From Symbiodinium natans (taxonomy: Eukaryota; Sar; Dinophyceae; Suessiales; Symbiodiniaceae), in NCBI GenBank assembly GCA_905221605.1, contig CAJNDS010001224.1, forward strand, positions 398,501 to 462,500: 64,000 bases of DNA, written 5' to 3'. The translations under genes and the position numbers were made by a program. The first letter of the stretch is position 1. Each line of letters opens with the position of its first letter. Shown piece by piece: positions 55,160 to 64,000 of this stretch. Under the pieces are notes generated by a model, which saw only the letters and a list, made by a program, of their open reading frames with translations, was not told where the DNA came from and ran no database searches.

Positions 55160-55299
55160 TTGGGGTGTGCCCCCTCTTATACCAAACAGTCCTTAATCGG
55201 GACTATAGTACCCCCCTATGATTAAATCCTACTAAGGACTGTTTAGGGTTTAGGGTTTAGGGTTTAGGGGTTTACGGTTTGTATAAGGTGAACATCCCA
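55160..55299. mobile_element. Family E copy interrupted by a telomere tract
   Basis: The right arm is broken at GGACTG/TTAG by about 40 bp of TTTAGGG units and resumes as TGTATAAGGTGAACATCCCA. Uninterrupted sisters read GGACTGTTAGTATAAGG there. Confidence 0.78.
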
Positions 55300-55919
55300 A
55301 GGTTAGGGGGTTTAGGGGGCTTGGGGGTTTGAGGCTTAAGGTCTCGGGATGTAAGGTTCAAGGTGGTTGGGTTCTGGTTTTGGGCTTTCAGAGGTTTTCG
55401 AAGGTCTCCGCCTGCGCTTCCGCTGGCCTCTGGGAAGATGCCCACCCTAAACCCTAAACCCTAAAAACCTACAGAGCCGCCAAGCAAGGAAACACACAAA
55501 CTGCCCACAAAAACTTGTCTGAGCGCACAAAGCTTCTCAGAGAGCACAACTCTATACTCCGCTTAGAGCCTTAACAAACAAATATAGTGTTCCCCTGATT
55601 TGTACACAAATAAAGTACAACTCCTCAGGGGGGGCTAGTCTGCAGCTCTCCCTTTAGACAAAGGCCATGCCCCTTCGAAAGTCCAGATGTACCTCCTTGC
55701 GTCGAAGGGTTCAGGGTTTAGGGTCTCTAGGGTCTATAGGGTTTAGGGTTTAGGTTTGGGGGTTTAGGGTATGCAGCTTTTGGTGGTACTGGTGGACTGA
55801 GGGGTCTTGGGGCTTCTCGGGGGAGGCTCCGGGTGTCCCGGCCCCATCGCCTGCCAAGCCAAGCGAGGGAGACACCTCAGTCAGGAGTCAGGAGCTTACT
55901 TGGAGGTTACTACCAATTA

Positions 55920-56021
55920 CTTAAGACCCCCCCAAAAAAGTAAAAACAAATATTCTTCGTTATAAGGGTAATGCAGGAATTGCTATTCTTTATTTTTGTG
56001 GGGTTTTAAAGCAAACAGTAG
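55920..56021. mobile_element. Family B MITE nested in family D, TSD GTTA
   Basis: CTACCAATTACTTAAGACCC...TTTTAAAGCAAACAGTAG between GTTA duplications (55916-55919, 56022-56025). The flanking sequence, ACTTGGAGGTTA and GGGGTTCATAAG, belongs to a family D element. Confidence 0.82.
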
Positions 56022-56781
56022 GTTAGGGGTTCATAAGTATGGCAACTATACTTTCTACCCTATTTAGGGGTACCTATGACCCTACAAATGTTGGTCACTT
56101 CTCTACATTGTGGTCCCTTTTGGGGTCCTTATCACAAGGCGGCCGCTCCTTTAGGGTACCCACAAAAAGGTGACCCTAATTTAGAAAAGTGATCTTGGAG
56201 GTTAGGGTTAATCACCTTAAATTTTAAAGGTACCTACCCTAAGGCTGTTGGCCCCTCAACACCCCAGGGTTTAGGGTTTAGGCGTTTCAGAAGCATGAAC
56301 TCCAAATGGCTTTGAAGTTGAGATGAGGGATGTAGACTCCCAAGCCTCAAAGCCTCGAAACTTGAAACCCGGGCTCCCCTACTGTGGTTCTTAAACCAGC
56401 AGCACCCCATTGTCCCAAGACTAGACCATTCTTAGACGAGTACTGAGTATGGGCCCTGTAAAGGGGACCCCTTATAATATGTACCCCTTGTATACTTACC
56501 CTGTGCAACCCACGGGCCCAGACTTCCGTGGGACCATATTAGGGGCCCATATGGGCTTTCCCAACATAGGGGTACTCCTTTTATACCCCAAATAGAATAG
56601 AATCCCCTTATAGGGAACCCCCCAAAAAGGCTTCCCCTGTTTCGAACCCCCCATATAGCCACCCTTAGAACCCCTACTTTGGAGTAGACCCTGGAAAGTA
56701 TAGACTTTTTTGGTATAAGTAGCTATAATGGGAACCCAGTACCAAAAAAGCATTCAAGTATAGTACTCCAAAACCCAGGAA

Positions 56782-57277
56782 CCATGGAGTACGTGGGTCT
56801 CCCCGCAGCCCGGCGCGTGCCCATGCGCAAGGACCTTGGGGCGCAGCTTCCCTCGTGGATTCTGGGTTTAGGGCTTTCTCGGTCTTCGGGTTTAGCAGGG
56901 TTTTTTGGGTGGGGGTTTTGAGTGGTTTTTGAGGGGCATTTGAGGGGTTTTTGAGCGGTTTAGGGTTTGGTTCCAGAGGTTGGAGGGGTTTAGGGAGTTT
57001 AGCCCTTTGCGCGTTCCAGGCCTCGATGATGTCCGCGGCATGCACTGCATGTCTGAACCCTAAACCGTACCTCACCAGGACGGGATTTCATGGGCTTACT
57101 TCTTCCCAGAAAGGCTCTGTGAATTCAGAAATACACCCTGTAAACCCTAAACCATATAGTGGCCCTTGGTTGTGATATAAGGCATGCTCCTTAGTCAAGG
57201 GCTCTTTGGGTCTGTTATCGGGCTCAACAGATTTCGGCTTGGGCTTGCGGTATTGGCGCGCTCGGCCGCGGTTCATA
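56782..57277 (-). CDS. Weak exon cluster, minus strand
   Basis: Minus frames at 57277-57208 (RARQYRKPKPKSVEPDN), 57057-56998 (FRHAVHAADIIEAWNAQRAK) and 56865-56782 (EAAPQGPCAWARAGLRGDP). The last two are in one frame joined by a repeat-derived proline/lysine stretch. No domain recognised. Confidence 0.3.
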
Positions 57278-57714
57278 CTTGGAGGTTCATCCAAAACAGC
57301 TCCAAAAACACCTTAACTAAGGAATCGGGGGTAGGGCTTGGGGTTTAGGGCCCAATATACCCCGTAGTTCAGGAATATACCTTAAGTCAGACTAAGGAAC
57401 GCCTTTCCTTTACGAAGGGCTCTTGGGCTCTCTAAGGTGATCAAAAGCTCACCTGCGCGGCCTTAGGCCGCGAAAGGATCGTGAAAGGGTATAAGAGGCT
57501 ACATAGGGGCCTTCATAATTCGAATGTGTTTTTTTTTTTTGGGGGGGGGGGGGGGGGTTCTTACAGTATTATTATAACTACGGGGACCATGAGGGAGTGA
57601 TCTTAGTCATGATTCCGACCCCCTATCCTCGTCCCTAGGCGCTCTCGACTCCGAGGTTGGTTTTGATCCGAGAGCCCCAAAGACCGTTTCGTTCCGGAAT
57701 CCCAAAGTGGGGGG

Positions 57715-57848
57715 GTAGTGCTCTCAATTAGGGCCCCTTTTGAGTTCTCTACATTAGGTTCCTTTTTGAGTTCTCTAAATTTGGGTCCTTTCTGAGTTCT
57801 CTACATTAGGGTCCCCTGTGAGTTCTCTATTTTAGGGTTCCTTTTGAG
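57715..57848. repeat. Five-copy ~29 bp tandem repeat
   Basis: Unit TTTTGAGTTCTCTACATTAG plus GGTCCC, with point variants, five times. It sits within a larger inverted structure that recurs inverted at 57885-57920 (GTAGAGAACTACTC). Confidence 0.75.
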
Positions 57849-57950
57849 GGGGGGGGGGGTGCCTTTAGAAGGTGCTGTACTATATAGGGGCCCCGAAAAG
57901 GGAGCCGAATGTAGAGAACTACTCATCTAGTTTAAGGTATATATTCCCCT

Positions 57951-58057
57951 GAGTAGCTAACCATATTATAATAAGGGCACCCTTTTTTTGGTTGGCTACT
58001 TTATAAGGGAACCCAGAACGAAAAAAAAAGGGTAAAGGGTACCACTGGGCTACGAAG
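57951..58057. mobile_element. Family A MITE
   Basis: GAGTAGCTAACCATATTATA...CACTGGGCTACGAAG. The interior is close to family consensus; the left tip is decayed. Confidence 0.78.
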
Positions 58058-58129
58058 TCCCTACGGTCTGAAACCCTAAACCCTAAACCCTAAACCCTAA
58101 ACCCTAAACCCTAAACCCTAAACCCTTCC

Positions 58130-58231
58130 TCTGGTCTGAGTACTGAGCAGCGGCACATCGAACTCTCTGCAAAGAGGCAGAATCACGGCGTCCAGCACCT
58201 GCGCAGAAGCATCGATCAACACCAGGGCCAG
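58130..58231 (-). CDS. Isolated exon, unrecognised
   Basis: Minus frame LALVLIDASAQVLDAVILPL followed by CREFDVPLLSTQTR. It has a hydrophobic beta-strand/helix look and strong third-position G/C bias, and is bounded by telomere tracts on both sides (58071-58127 and 58232-58262). No family identified. Confidence 0.42.
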
Positions 58232-58939
58232 GTTTAGGGTTTAGGGTTTAGGGTTTTAGGGTTTATTGGGGTCCTTATGACGTGGAGATAAGGGGCTCAG
58301 ATACGTAAGTTGCGGAATGTGGTGGCACACCGTGTGCGACGCGCGCAACATGCCCGGCTAACATGGATCAGATGGCCGCACGCGCTTCTCCAGAAGAGCC
58401 CGCTCGGGCCCCAAACCAAACTTGGAAGCGCGTCTAGCTTAGCATGTAGGGTTAGCAAGCAGGGTGCCCAATCCAAACTTGGAAGCCCTTCTGACGTAGA
58501 AAAATGGGTTAGTGAGTAGGGTTGTGGGGATTGCAATGGGCTTGCACGGGGGTACTAAGTAGACTTACTAAGTCAACAGTAACAGGGTTTTCCAGAGACC
58601 TCACTCCCGTATCTACACAATCAACAGAGCCAAAGGGGCCCTGTAAGTGCAAGTCACACGTGAACCAGTACCCATGACAGCCCACCGAATACACATACAT
58701 ATATATATATACACACTATTTTACTATATTTATTTATTTATCTTAGATTTTTTGTTGGGGGGAGGGGGGGGTATTTATAGTATGTTTATATAGCACCATG
58801 AAGGGAATACCTGTCAGAAATTATTCCGACCCCCGATGCTACATTAATTTGAGCCCTGCGTTGCTCTGACAGCCCCAGCGGAACGCGACTGATACCTACA
58901 GAACCCCAACCTCCGTGGCTTCACATATACTAGACTTAT

Positions 58940-59053
58940 CTACTAAATCCTTAAGACCTCAAAAAGGAGTAACAACAAAAAAACAATCATCCCTACATTA
59001 CCCTTATAAGGAAGAATATTTGATCTTTAGGGGGGTTCTTAAGCAATTAGTAG
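58940..59053. mobile_element. Family B MITE
   Basis: CTACTAAATCCTTAAGACC...GGTTCTTAAGCAATTAGTAG; flanks TTAT and CTAT. It is followed at once by a family P hairpin. Confidence 0.78.
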
Positions 59054-59058
59054 CTATA

Positions 59059-59192
59059 AGGTTCTTAAGGGAGGGGGGGTTCAAGGGGGGCAGGTACCTA
59101 GCAAACCTTAGGGAAGGTTAGGGAGTATTAGGGAACCTTGGGGTACATGTATACCCCCCTTGAACCCCCCCCCCCCCCCCCCTTAAGAACCC
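59059..59192. mobile_element. Family P hairpin (GGTTCTTAAGG...CCTTAAGAACC)
   Basis: Starts GGTTCTTAAGGGAGGG and ends in about 20 C followed by CTTAAGAACC; the interior holds repeated CCTTAGGGA. Another copy at about 7526-7630 carries telomere units; a third at 63880 runs off the window. Confidence 0.7.
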
Positions 59193-59207
59193 TAGCTTCA
59201 CATATAC

Positions 59208-59306
59208 CCAGAGAGACCAATACCCCTTAATTAAGAAATATACCTTGAATCATACGAAGGATCCCTATATGGTTTAAGGTATTACGGGGTACTGGGCTCC
59301 TTGGGT
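59208..59306. mobile_element. Family C MITE
   Basis: AGAGACCAATACCCCTTAAT...GGGGTACTGGGCTCCTTGGG with GGATCCCTATATGGTTTAAG. Confidence 0.76.
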
Positions 59307-59413
59307 ACTAGACCCAAGAGTAACCTAGGTAGAAAAAGGGTGCCCTTTTTGTTTCAAGGGGATGGTCAGGGACCCTAAACCCCAAAAAAAGGGAATAAGG
59401 GCCTACTCCGAGT

Positions 59414-59494
59414 CGGTTTAGGGTTTAGGGTTTAGGGTTTAGGGTTTAGGGTTTAGGGTTTAGGGTTTAGGGTTTAGGGTTTAGGGTTTAGGGT
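59414..59494 (+). repeat. Interstitial telomere array
   Basis: About 11 TTTAGGG units. The adjacent sequence up to 59410 is a degenerate element (GACCCAAGAGTAACCTAGG...GGGCCTACTCCGAGTC), a further MITE family seen also near 22370 and 60030. Confidence 0.95.
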
Positions 59495-59745
59495 CAGGAG
59501 AATTCGAGGAATTCTGCCGGCTCATGCTTTGCAGGCCTTGACAAGACGAAGTTCGAGAGCTTGGGATCGTACCCTACATAGGGGATACGTAGTAAGGGCC
59601 CTTAACTTGGGTCCTCCTGCTATATAACCCTTACATACACCATACATGTTTAATAAGGGCTCATGCGTCGGATCCCTTGAAGTCCCTTTCAGCAAGGGTA
59701 AGGGACCATACGAAGGGCCCATGGCTCCAACCTTAGACAGCTCAG

Positions 59746-59883
59746 CTTAGTAGCCCAGTAACCATATCGTAATAAGGGCACCCTTTTTTGCGAAGGGAAC
59801 CCTAAACCCTAAAGCCTAAAGCCTAAACCCTAAACCCTAAACCCTAAACAAAAAGGACAAAAGGGTACCACTGGGCTACCGAG
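59746..59883. mobile_element. Family A MITE with telomere insertion, TSD TCAG
   Basis: CTTAGTAGCCCAGTAACC...CTGGGCTACCGAG between perfect TCAG duplications (59742-59745, 59884-59887). CCCTAAA units interrupt it after AAGGGAACCC. Confidence 0.82.
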
Positions 59884-60292
59884 TCAGTCTGGCCCCCGCC
59901 TGCTGTGGGCTGGGTGCAGAGGCCGAGCTCAAGTTGTCTTCAAGGAGCCCATCCGGCCTCAGGGTTTAGGGTTTAGGGTTTAGGGTTTAGGGTTTAGGGT
60001 TTAGGGCTACTCGACCCAGGAGTAACCTAAGAACAAGAAGGGTGCCCTTTTTGGTTTACAGGGGGTTATAAGGGAACCTAAACCCCCAAAAAAGGGAATA
60101 AGGGTAGGGTCCTATACGCTGACCTCTACGTTTCGTGCAGGGTGCTCTGTTGTCCCAATTTCGAAATTTTTTGCGCTCAGACGTGGTGTCTGTCTGATGT
60201 CTGGAACAGGGCATGCTGACCCTAAACCCTAAACCCTAAATCCCAAAACCCGACTCTGCCGAACCCAGCCGACAAAACCCTGCTAAGTCTCA

Positions 60293-60530
60293 GCTGAGGG
60301 TGCGGCACGCAATCTCGAGCGTATGAGAAGCCATCTGGAGTCGCCGCTGTGATGAACACCTTCGTGTCCCGAAATTTCCGGAGATGCAGATCTTGAAATC
60401 TAGGGGGGGGGGAGCTGGACTGCGACCCACCAGTCGCAAGTCATGATTACGATGCGAGCACCTAAACAGATGGAGGGCACAGCAGGCGCCAGAAGGTGGC
60501 GTTGCGAACGCCATAGCGGGCTCACTCCGC
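60293..60530 (-). CDS. Exon pair, unrecognised
   Basis: Minus blocks 60520-60465 (RYGVRNATFWRLLCPPS, donor-like GTTTAG) and 60410-60293 (RKFRDTKVFITAATPDGFSY, ARDCVPHPQL). Other frames are also open in the second block. No domain recognised. Confidence 0.38.
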
Positions 60531-60565
60531 TCATAAGGGCCATAAGGCACCGGTAAGTTACCTTG

Positions 60566-60672
60566 AAGAGCCCTTAAACCCCTTTAAGTAAGGAATAGAC
60601 CTTCAATCATGCTAAGGAGCCCTTTTATAGTTTAAAGCATGTTCCTTGATTAAGGGTTTTAAGGGCTCTCTG
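60566..60672. mobile_element. Family C MITE
   Basis: AAGAGCCCTTAAACCCCTTT...GGGTTTTAAGGGCTCTCTGG. Further diverged C copies lie near 3711, 41755, 53450, 53800 and 57346. Confidence 0.72.
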
Positions 60673-60762
60673 GGTTGTCTTGAAGAGCGACCGTAAGAGA
60701 CGTTCGGGTGCAGAAGCCGTTCCAGGGTGTACCGTCGAGTAAGGACCAGAAGGTGCCTTCTG

Positions 60763-60864
60763 CTACGAATTGCTTAAGAACCCCCCTCAAACAAATGCAA
60801 GGATTCTTCCTTCTAAATGTAATACGGGGATTATTTTTCGGAGGGGTTCTTAAGCAAACAGTAG
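60763..60864. mobile_element. Family B MITE, TSD TCTG
   Basis: CTACGAATTGCTTAAGAACC...GGTTCTTAAGCAAACAGTAG with perfect TCTG on both sides (60759-60762, 60865-60868). Confidence 0.86.
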
Positions 60865-61048
60865 TCTGGACAAGATCTTTTCCAAAGGTCCTGACAACAC
60901 CAACTTCCCCAAGCGTTGATCAGCCATGCAACTTACTCAAACTAAATCCCGCAGCATGCCAACCGCTTTTTCTTCGATATTTAGGATTTAGGGTTCAGGG
61001 TTTAGGGATTAGGGTTTAGGGTTTAGGGCAACTGCATTTTACTTGCTC

Positions 61049-61147
61049 GGGGCCTTTGCTCGGAATCCTGCTGAGACTGGCTGAGGCCCTATGCGAGTCT
61101 GCACACCCAAACAACATGTACTGCCGTACCTCTACCACCCGTGCCAA
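61049..61147 (+). CDS. Exon candidate, unrecognised
   Basis: Plus frame GPLLGILLRLAEALCESAHP followed by NNMYCRTSTTRAKP, ending at telomere-like CCCTAAAC. Preceded by a telomere tract. Another possible plus exon, DVRVQKPFQGVPSSKDQK, lies before the family B element at 60763. Confidence 0.4.
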
Positions 61148-61311
61148 GCCCTAAACCCCAAACCCAACTGTAGACCCTAAACCCTAAAATCCACTCACTG
61201 TTTCCCAAAGCTCCAGGGTGCAAGGGGAACATTTTGCGAAAAACTCTGACAGTGGTCTCCAACAAAAAGTCACTGCACACAAGCAAACAAGGTGGTGCCT
61301 CAAAAACCCTA

Positions 61312-61433
61312 CTTGGAGGTTCATGGTACTTACTAACCAACTATAACTGTACTTATAACCCTACTTATAATACCCCTAAAGGGCCTTATAGGGGTTATCC
61401 CAAATTATAAGTAGGCTTATAAAACCTCCAAGT
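61312..61433. mobile_element. Family D element with deletion in the right arm
   Basis: CTTGGAGGTTCATGGTACTT...GTAGGCTTATAAAACCTCCAAG; the right-arm CAGTTATAATTGG segment is absent. More degenerate D copies lie near 20894, 28335, 29655, 41600 and 48817. Confidence 0.78.
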
Positions 61434-61626
61434 ATAGTAGAAGCCAACAAGTTGCAAGCTCATTCGCCTCAATCCCTAAGAGAAGAGTATAGGGAATCCC
61501 AGCACTGCTCGTCCTTAAAAAAAGTTTCCAACTTTTTGGGGTTTGTACTGTAAACTTCGAAACCCTTGGCCCTACATCCTCCACCCGAACACGCCCGGAA
61601 AGGATTCCTCACCTGACCCTATACCC

Positions 61627-61711
61627 AAAGGCTCCAATGTAGTTCCTTTTTGGGTTAGTTATAGGGGATTCTAGTATACTACCCCAAAAAGGTACTACAT
61701 AGGAGCCTTTG
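61627..61711. mobile_element. Family L palindromic element
   Basis: AAAGGCTCCAATGTAGTTCC...GGTACTACATAGGAGCCTTT: arms of about 28 bp around a 25 bp loop. Single clear copy. Confidence 0.72.
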
Positions 61712-61744
61712 GGTAGGGTCTGATTCCCGGGATGCCCTACTAAG

Positions 61745-62085
61745 AAGCAACAAGCCATCTGAGGCACAGGCAGGCTGAATGGCTCGGACCTCAAATGTTC
61801 CGGTTTCTCCGCTGTGGTTTATGGGGCTCTTGGCTTTCTTAAGCTTTACTTCTCCAAGAACCAAGAGAACAAAATGGTTAGACTTTTTTCATTCCTGCAA
61901 AAATGAGGAAAGCCGCAAACAGTTTAAAGTTCAACTCTTGGCTGAGTAAAAACTTGGGATTCTCTGAGACATCGTCAGGAAGTCGAGCCCCAGAGTTGTC
62001 GCCGTTCTCAGCCACCGGCGCACTCTCGCGCCAGCTCGGTCGCGGCGCCTGGGCCCCTTCCCCCCCCTCCCCCGGAGGCTCCAAA
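61745..62085 (-). CDS. Two exons flanking a family I element
   Basis: Minus block 62085-61962 (APRPSWRESAPVAENGDNSG, ARLPDDVSENPK) and block 61848-61745 (KKAKSPINHSGETGTFEVRA, IQPACASDGLLL) lie on either side of a family I element. Direct joining would give SENPK-LKKAKSP, but no GT/GC/GA donor fits exactly, so the junction is unresolved. It is divergent from the signal-peptide exon at 62366. Confidence 0.42.
61846..61948. mobile_element. Family I element
   Basis: TTTACTTCTCCAAGAACC...CAACTCTTGGCTGAGTAA. It lies between two minus-strand exon blocks. Confidence 0.75.
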
Positions 62086-62365
62086 ACAACGTGCTTAGCA
62101 CTCCGGAATTTTCGAGGAAAGTTTTGACCGGGGGCCGCAATCTGATGAGAGGACTGTTCCTTCTCAGGCTATTGGAAGTCTCTGGGCTCCAGGGAAATTT
62201 CAGAGCAAGACTGGCAGCAGCTGAGTTCAAGCTCACGGTCTTGAGGGTCTAAAAGAAAACTAGGATGACCCACAAAACCCTGTAAAACATGTTCCTGACT
62301 GTGGTCCTCTTAAACCCAAAAAGGGAAAACATAAAACATTGCAAGGGCCCACCCAGGAAAGAAGA

Positions 62366-62483
62366 ATGGCACGGAGAGACAGGGCGACTCCCCTGCTTGC
62401 GCTCTTGCTGGCGCTGGTCAGCTTCTCAGGCAAGTGCCCAGTGTCGATGGCCTGGTTCAGTTCGGTCCCTTTCAAGACGTCAT
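62366..62483 (+). CDS. First exon encoding a signal peptide
   Basis: ATG at 62366 opens MARRDRATPLLALLLALVSF, then SGKCPVSMAWFSSVPFKTS: a basic n-region, hydrophobic core and small residues before a likely cleavage site, followed by a Ser/Thr-rich stretch. Such bipartite leaders are used for secretion and, in dinoflagellates, for plastid import. The AG in CACCCAG just upstream could accept a spliced leader. The frame runs straight into a family B element with TSD TCAT, where the exon must end. Downstream exons were not identified. Confidence 0.45.
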
Positions 62484-62575
62484 CTAGTAGTTCCTTAAGA
62501 ACCCCCCAAATAAGAAAAAACATTCTTCTTTATAAGGGTCCCTATAGTCTTCTGGGGCTCTTAAGCAAAGAGTAG
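62484..62575. mobile_element. Family B MITE, TSD TCAT
   Basis: CTAGTAGTTCCTTAAGAACC...GGCTCTTAAGCAAAGAGTAG with perfect TCAT duplications. It interrupts the coding sequence after the signal-peptide exon. Confidence 0.85.
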
Positions 62576-62697
62576 TCATGGGTACCGCAGTCCTCAACCC
62601 TGACCCCATAGTCCTATATTACCCTCAACCCTAAATCACAAACCCTCAACCCTCAAGCCGAAATCCGAAACCGTCAACCCTACAGGCCATGCAAGAC

Positions 62698-62811
62698 CTA
62701 GTTGCTCAGTACCCTAAGGGGAAAGAAAGGTTGACCTGTCAATTCTGGTAGGATTATACACTACATTGTAGGTACCCCAAAAGGCTAAAGGTTACCTACC
62801 CAGCTACTAAG
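62698..62811. mobile_element. Family F element, TSD AAGA-like
   Basis: CTAGTTGCTCAGTACCC...GGTTACCTACCCAGCTACTAAG with AAGAC before and AAGAG after. Confidence 0.78.
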
Positions 62812-62849
62812 AAGAGCCTAAACCCTAAACCCTAAACCCTAAACCCTAA

Positions 62850-63780
62850 ACCCTAAACCCTAAACCCTAAACCCTAAACCCTCCTAAACCCAAAACCCTA
62901 AACCCTTATCCCGAGGAGACCCAGTGTCCAGGGGACTCTGACGAGCGCGGTCTAGCGAGCGGGGGGTTGACCTCATTGTGGGTTCCTTTTTGGGTTTTGT
63001 CGGGGTTTCTACAGGGCTTTTCTCAAGTTTTCAGGGCAGGGCCTCTGTTATTCCTAAAGGAGCAGAATGACCTTCATTGATTTTTCATCTGCACGGAGGA
63101 TTTTCTGCTGATTCTAGAAAGGCTTTAGGGTGCAGTGTTGGTGTCAGCCCTCATTAAACATGGCATCTGGCGCCTCCCCAAACCTTTCAGCGTGCGGCAG
63201 ACCTCCGGCCAATCCCCCTCCAGGAGCTTGTCCAAGGCCTCTGTGTTGTTACCGCTCGTCTAAAGAGGACTCCTTATATACCCTCGACTATGGCCTATGA
63301 GGTCCTTGGCCGATGTTTGGGGTCCAGAACTCACGACCAGGGCGACCCAGACCCAGAGACTCCAATACCCCTTAGTCATGGACAATTCCTCAAAACAGAC
63401 TGGAAGACCAACCATGTAATCATTTCAGGGAACATTGCCAAAGCTAGCGGGATGTCTGGCGGCTGGCGCTTTTGGGCACTTCAGCAAACCGACACATCTG
63501 CAGTGAGACCAGATATTGAGGGTACCTTACTGGGAGACTTATTCTACGGGAATCCTACTGGGAGTTCTGCCTCCACGCTTTCCTGCGCGTGGGGTTATCT
63601 GTGCGCCCTGTCTGTTTGGTTGGGGCAAGCTACATGTGTCGTGCGCTGCAAGGGTGTCACAAACCAACCGAGCTCCGGACCACGAGCCTTAAGCCCTGAC
63701 TTGAGGTCTATTTTTAGGGGGTCCCGTATTTTCGTAAACCCCCAAATTCGGGCTCCGACCAAGGCGCTCCGATAGCGCGG
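62850..63780. other. Stretch with element fragments, no supported gene
   Basis: A long plus frame at 63290-63775 overlaps C-like (63355-63400) and GGTACCTTACTGGGAGACTT-type element sequence (63518-63740, related to 50690-50775 and 32985-33035). It is read as repeat-derived, not a gene. Confidence 0.45.
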
Positions 63781-64000
63781 TGGGCAGGTGGGAGGCCTGG
63801 TTCTTGGGTTTAGGGTTTGGGTTTAGGGTTTCGGGTTTCGGGTTTAGGGTGTAGGGTTTAGGGAGGGTATGAGTTGTAGGGTTCTTAAGGGGGGGAGGTT
63901 CAAGGGGGGTAGGTACCTGGGGAACCTTAGGGAAGCTTAGGGAGCCTTAGGGAGTAGTGGGGAGTATAAGGGAACCTTGGGTTACATACCCCCCTTGAAC

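Noticed and set aside
57715-57848. CRISPR-like array
   Set aside because: Units are contiguous with no unique spacers; it is a simple tandem repeat.
63290-63775. 161-codon plus-strand frame
   Set aside because: It overlaps recognisable repeat-element fragments at both ends and has no domain or splice support.

Overview
The window looks like nuclear DNA from a dinoflagellate alga. This is inferred from four things seen together: hundreds of plant-type telomere units (TTTAGGG/CCCTAAA) scattered through the whole window in both orientations; very short GC-rich exons; introns with GT, GC or GA donors; and introns that are themselves small inverted-repeat transposons (introners). No bacterial-style gene, rRNA, tRNA or CRISPR array was seen.

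Layout. 0-9 kb: interstitial telomere tracts, hairpin MITEs and exon-sized coding-like scraps. 9.6-15.1 kb: a minus-strand gene with ankyrin-type exons. 17-28 kb (perhaps to 30.8 kb): a minus-strand gene of Cys-rich GCC2/GCC3-like repeats. 31.7-33.7 kb: a probable plus-strand gene. 34.8-35.8 kb: minus-strand exons. 35.9-36.1 kb: a plus-strand terminal exon, tail to tail with the best gene of the window, a complete HECT-type E3 ubiquitin ligase at 36,266-38,766 (minus). Its seven exons rebuild one 534-residue frame, and all six introns are introner-like elements. Upstream on the same strand lie exons of one or two acidic Ala/Pro-rich proteins (38.9-45.3 kb). 50.9-54.3 kb: a minus-strand gene with Cys-pair exons. 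58-62.5 kb: isolated exons on both strands, including a signal-peptide first exon at 62,366.

Between and inside the genes are at least ten families of 90-300 bp inverted-repeat elements, labelled here A, B, C, D, E, F/Q, H, I, L and P, usually with 4 bp target duplications. In the HECT gene and the 43-44 kb gene the intron equals one copy of the target duplication plus the element: the donor comes from the host target (GTNN, GCNN or GANN) and the acceptor AG from the element's own end (CTT...AAG). Several unrelated families follow this rule. Telomere tracts sit inside MITE copies whose sister copies lack them, so many tracts are later insertions. Three composite insertions are bracketed by 17-20 bp direct repeats of host sequence.

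Limits. Exon ends outside the HECT and 43-44 kb genes are read by eye. Many short exons also read plausibly on the other strand, so the confidences are meant literally.
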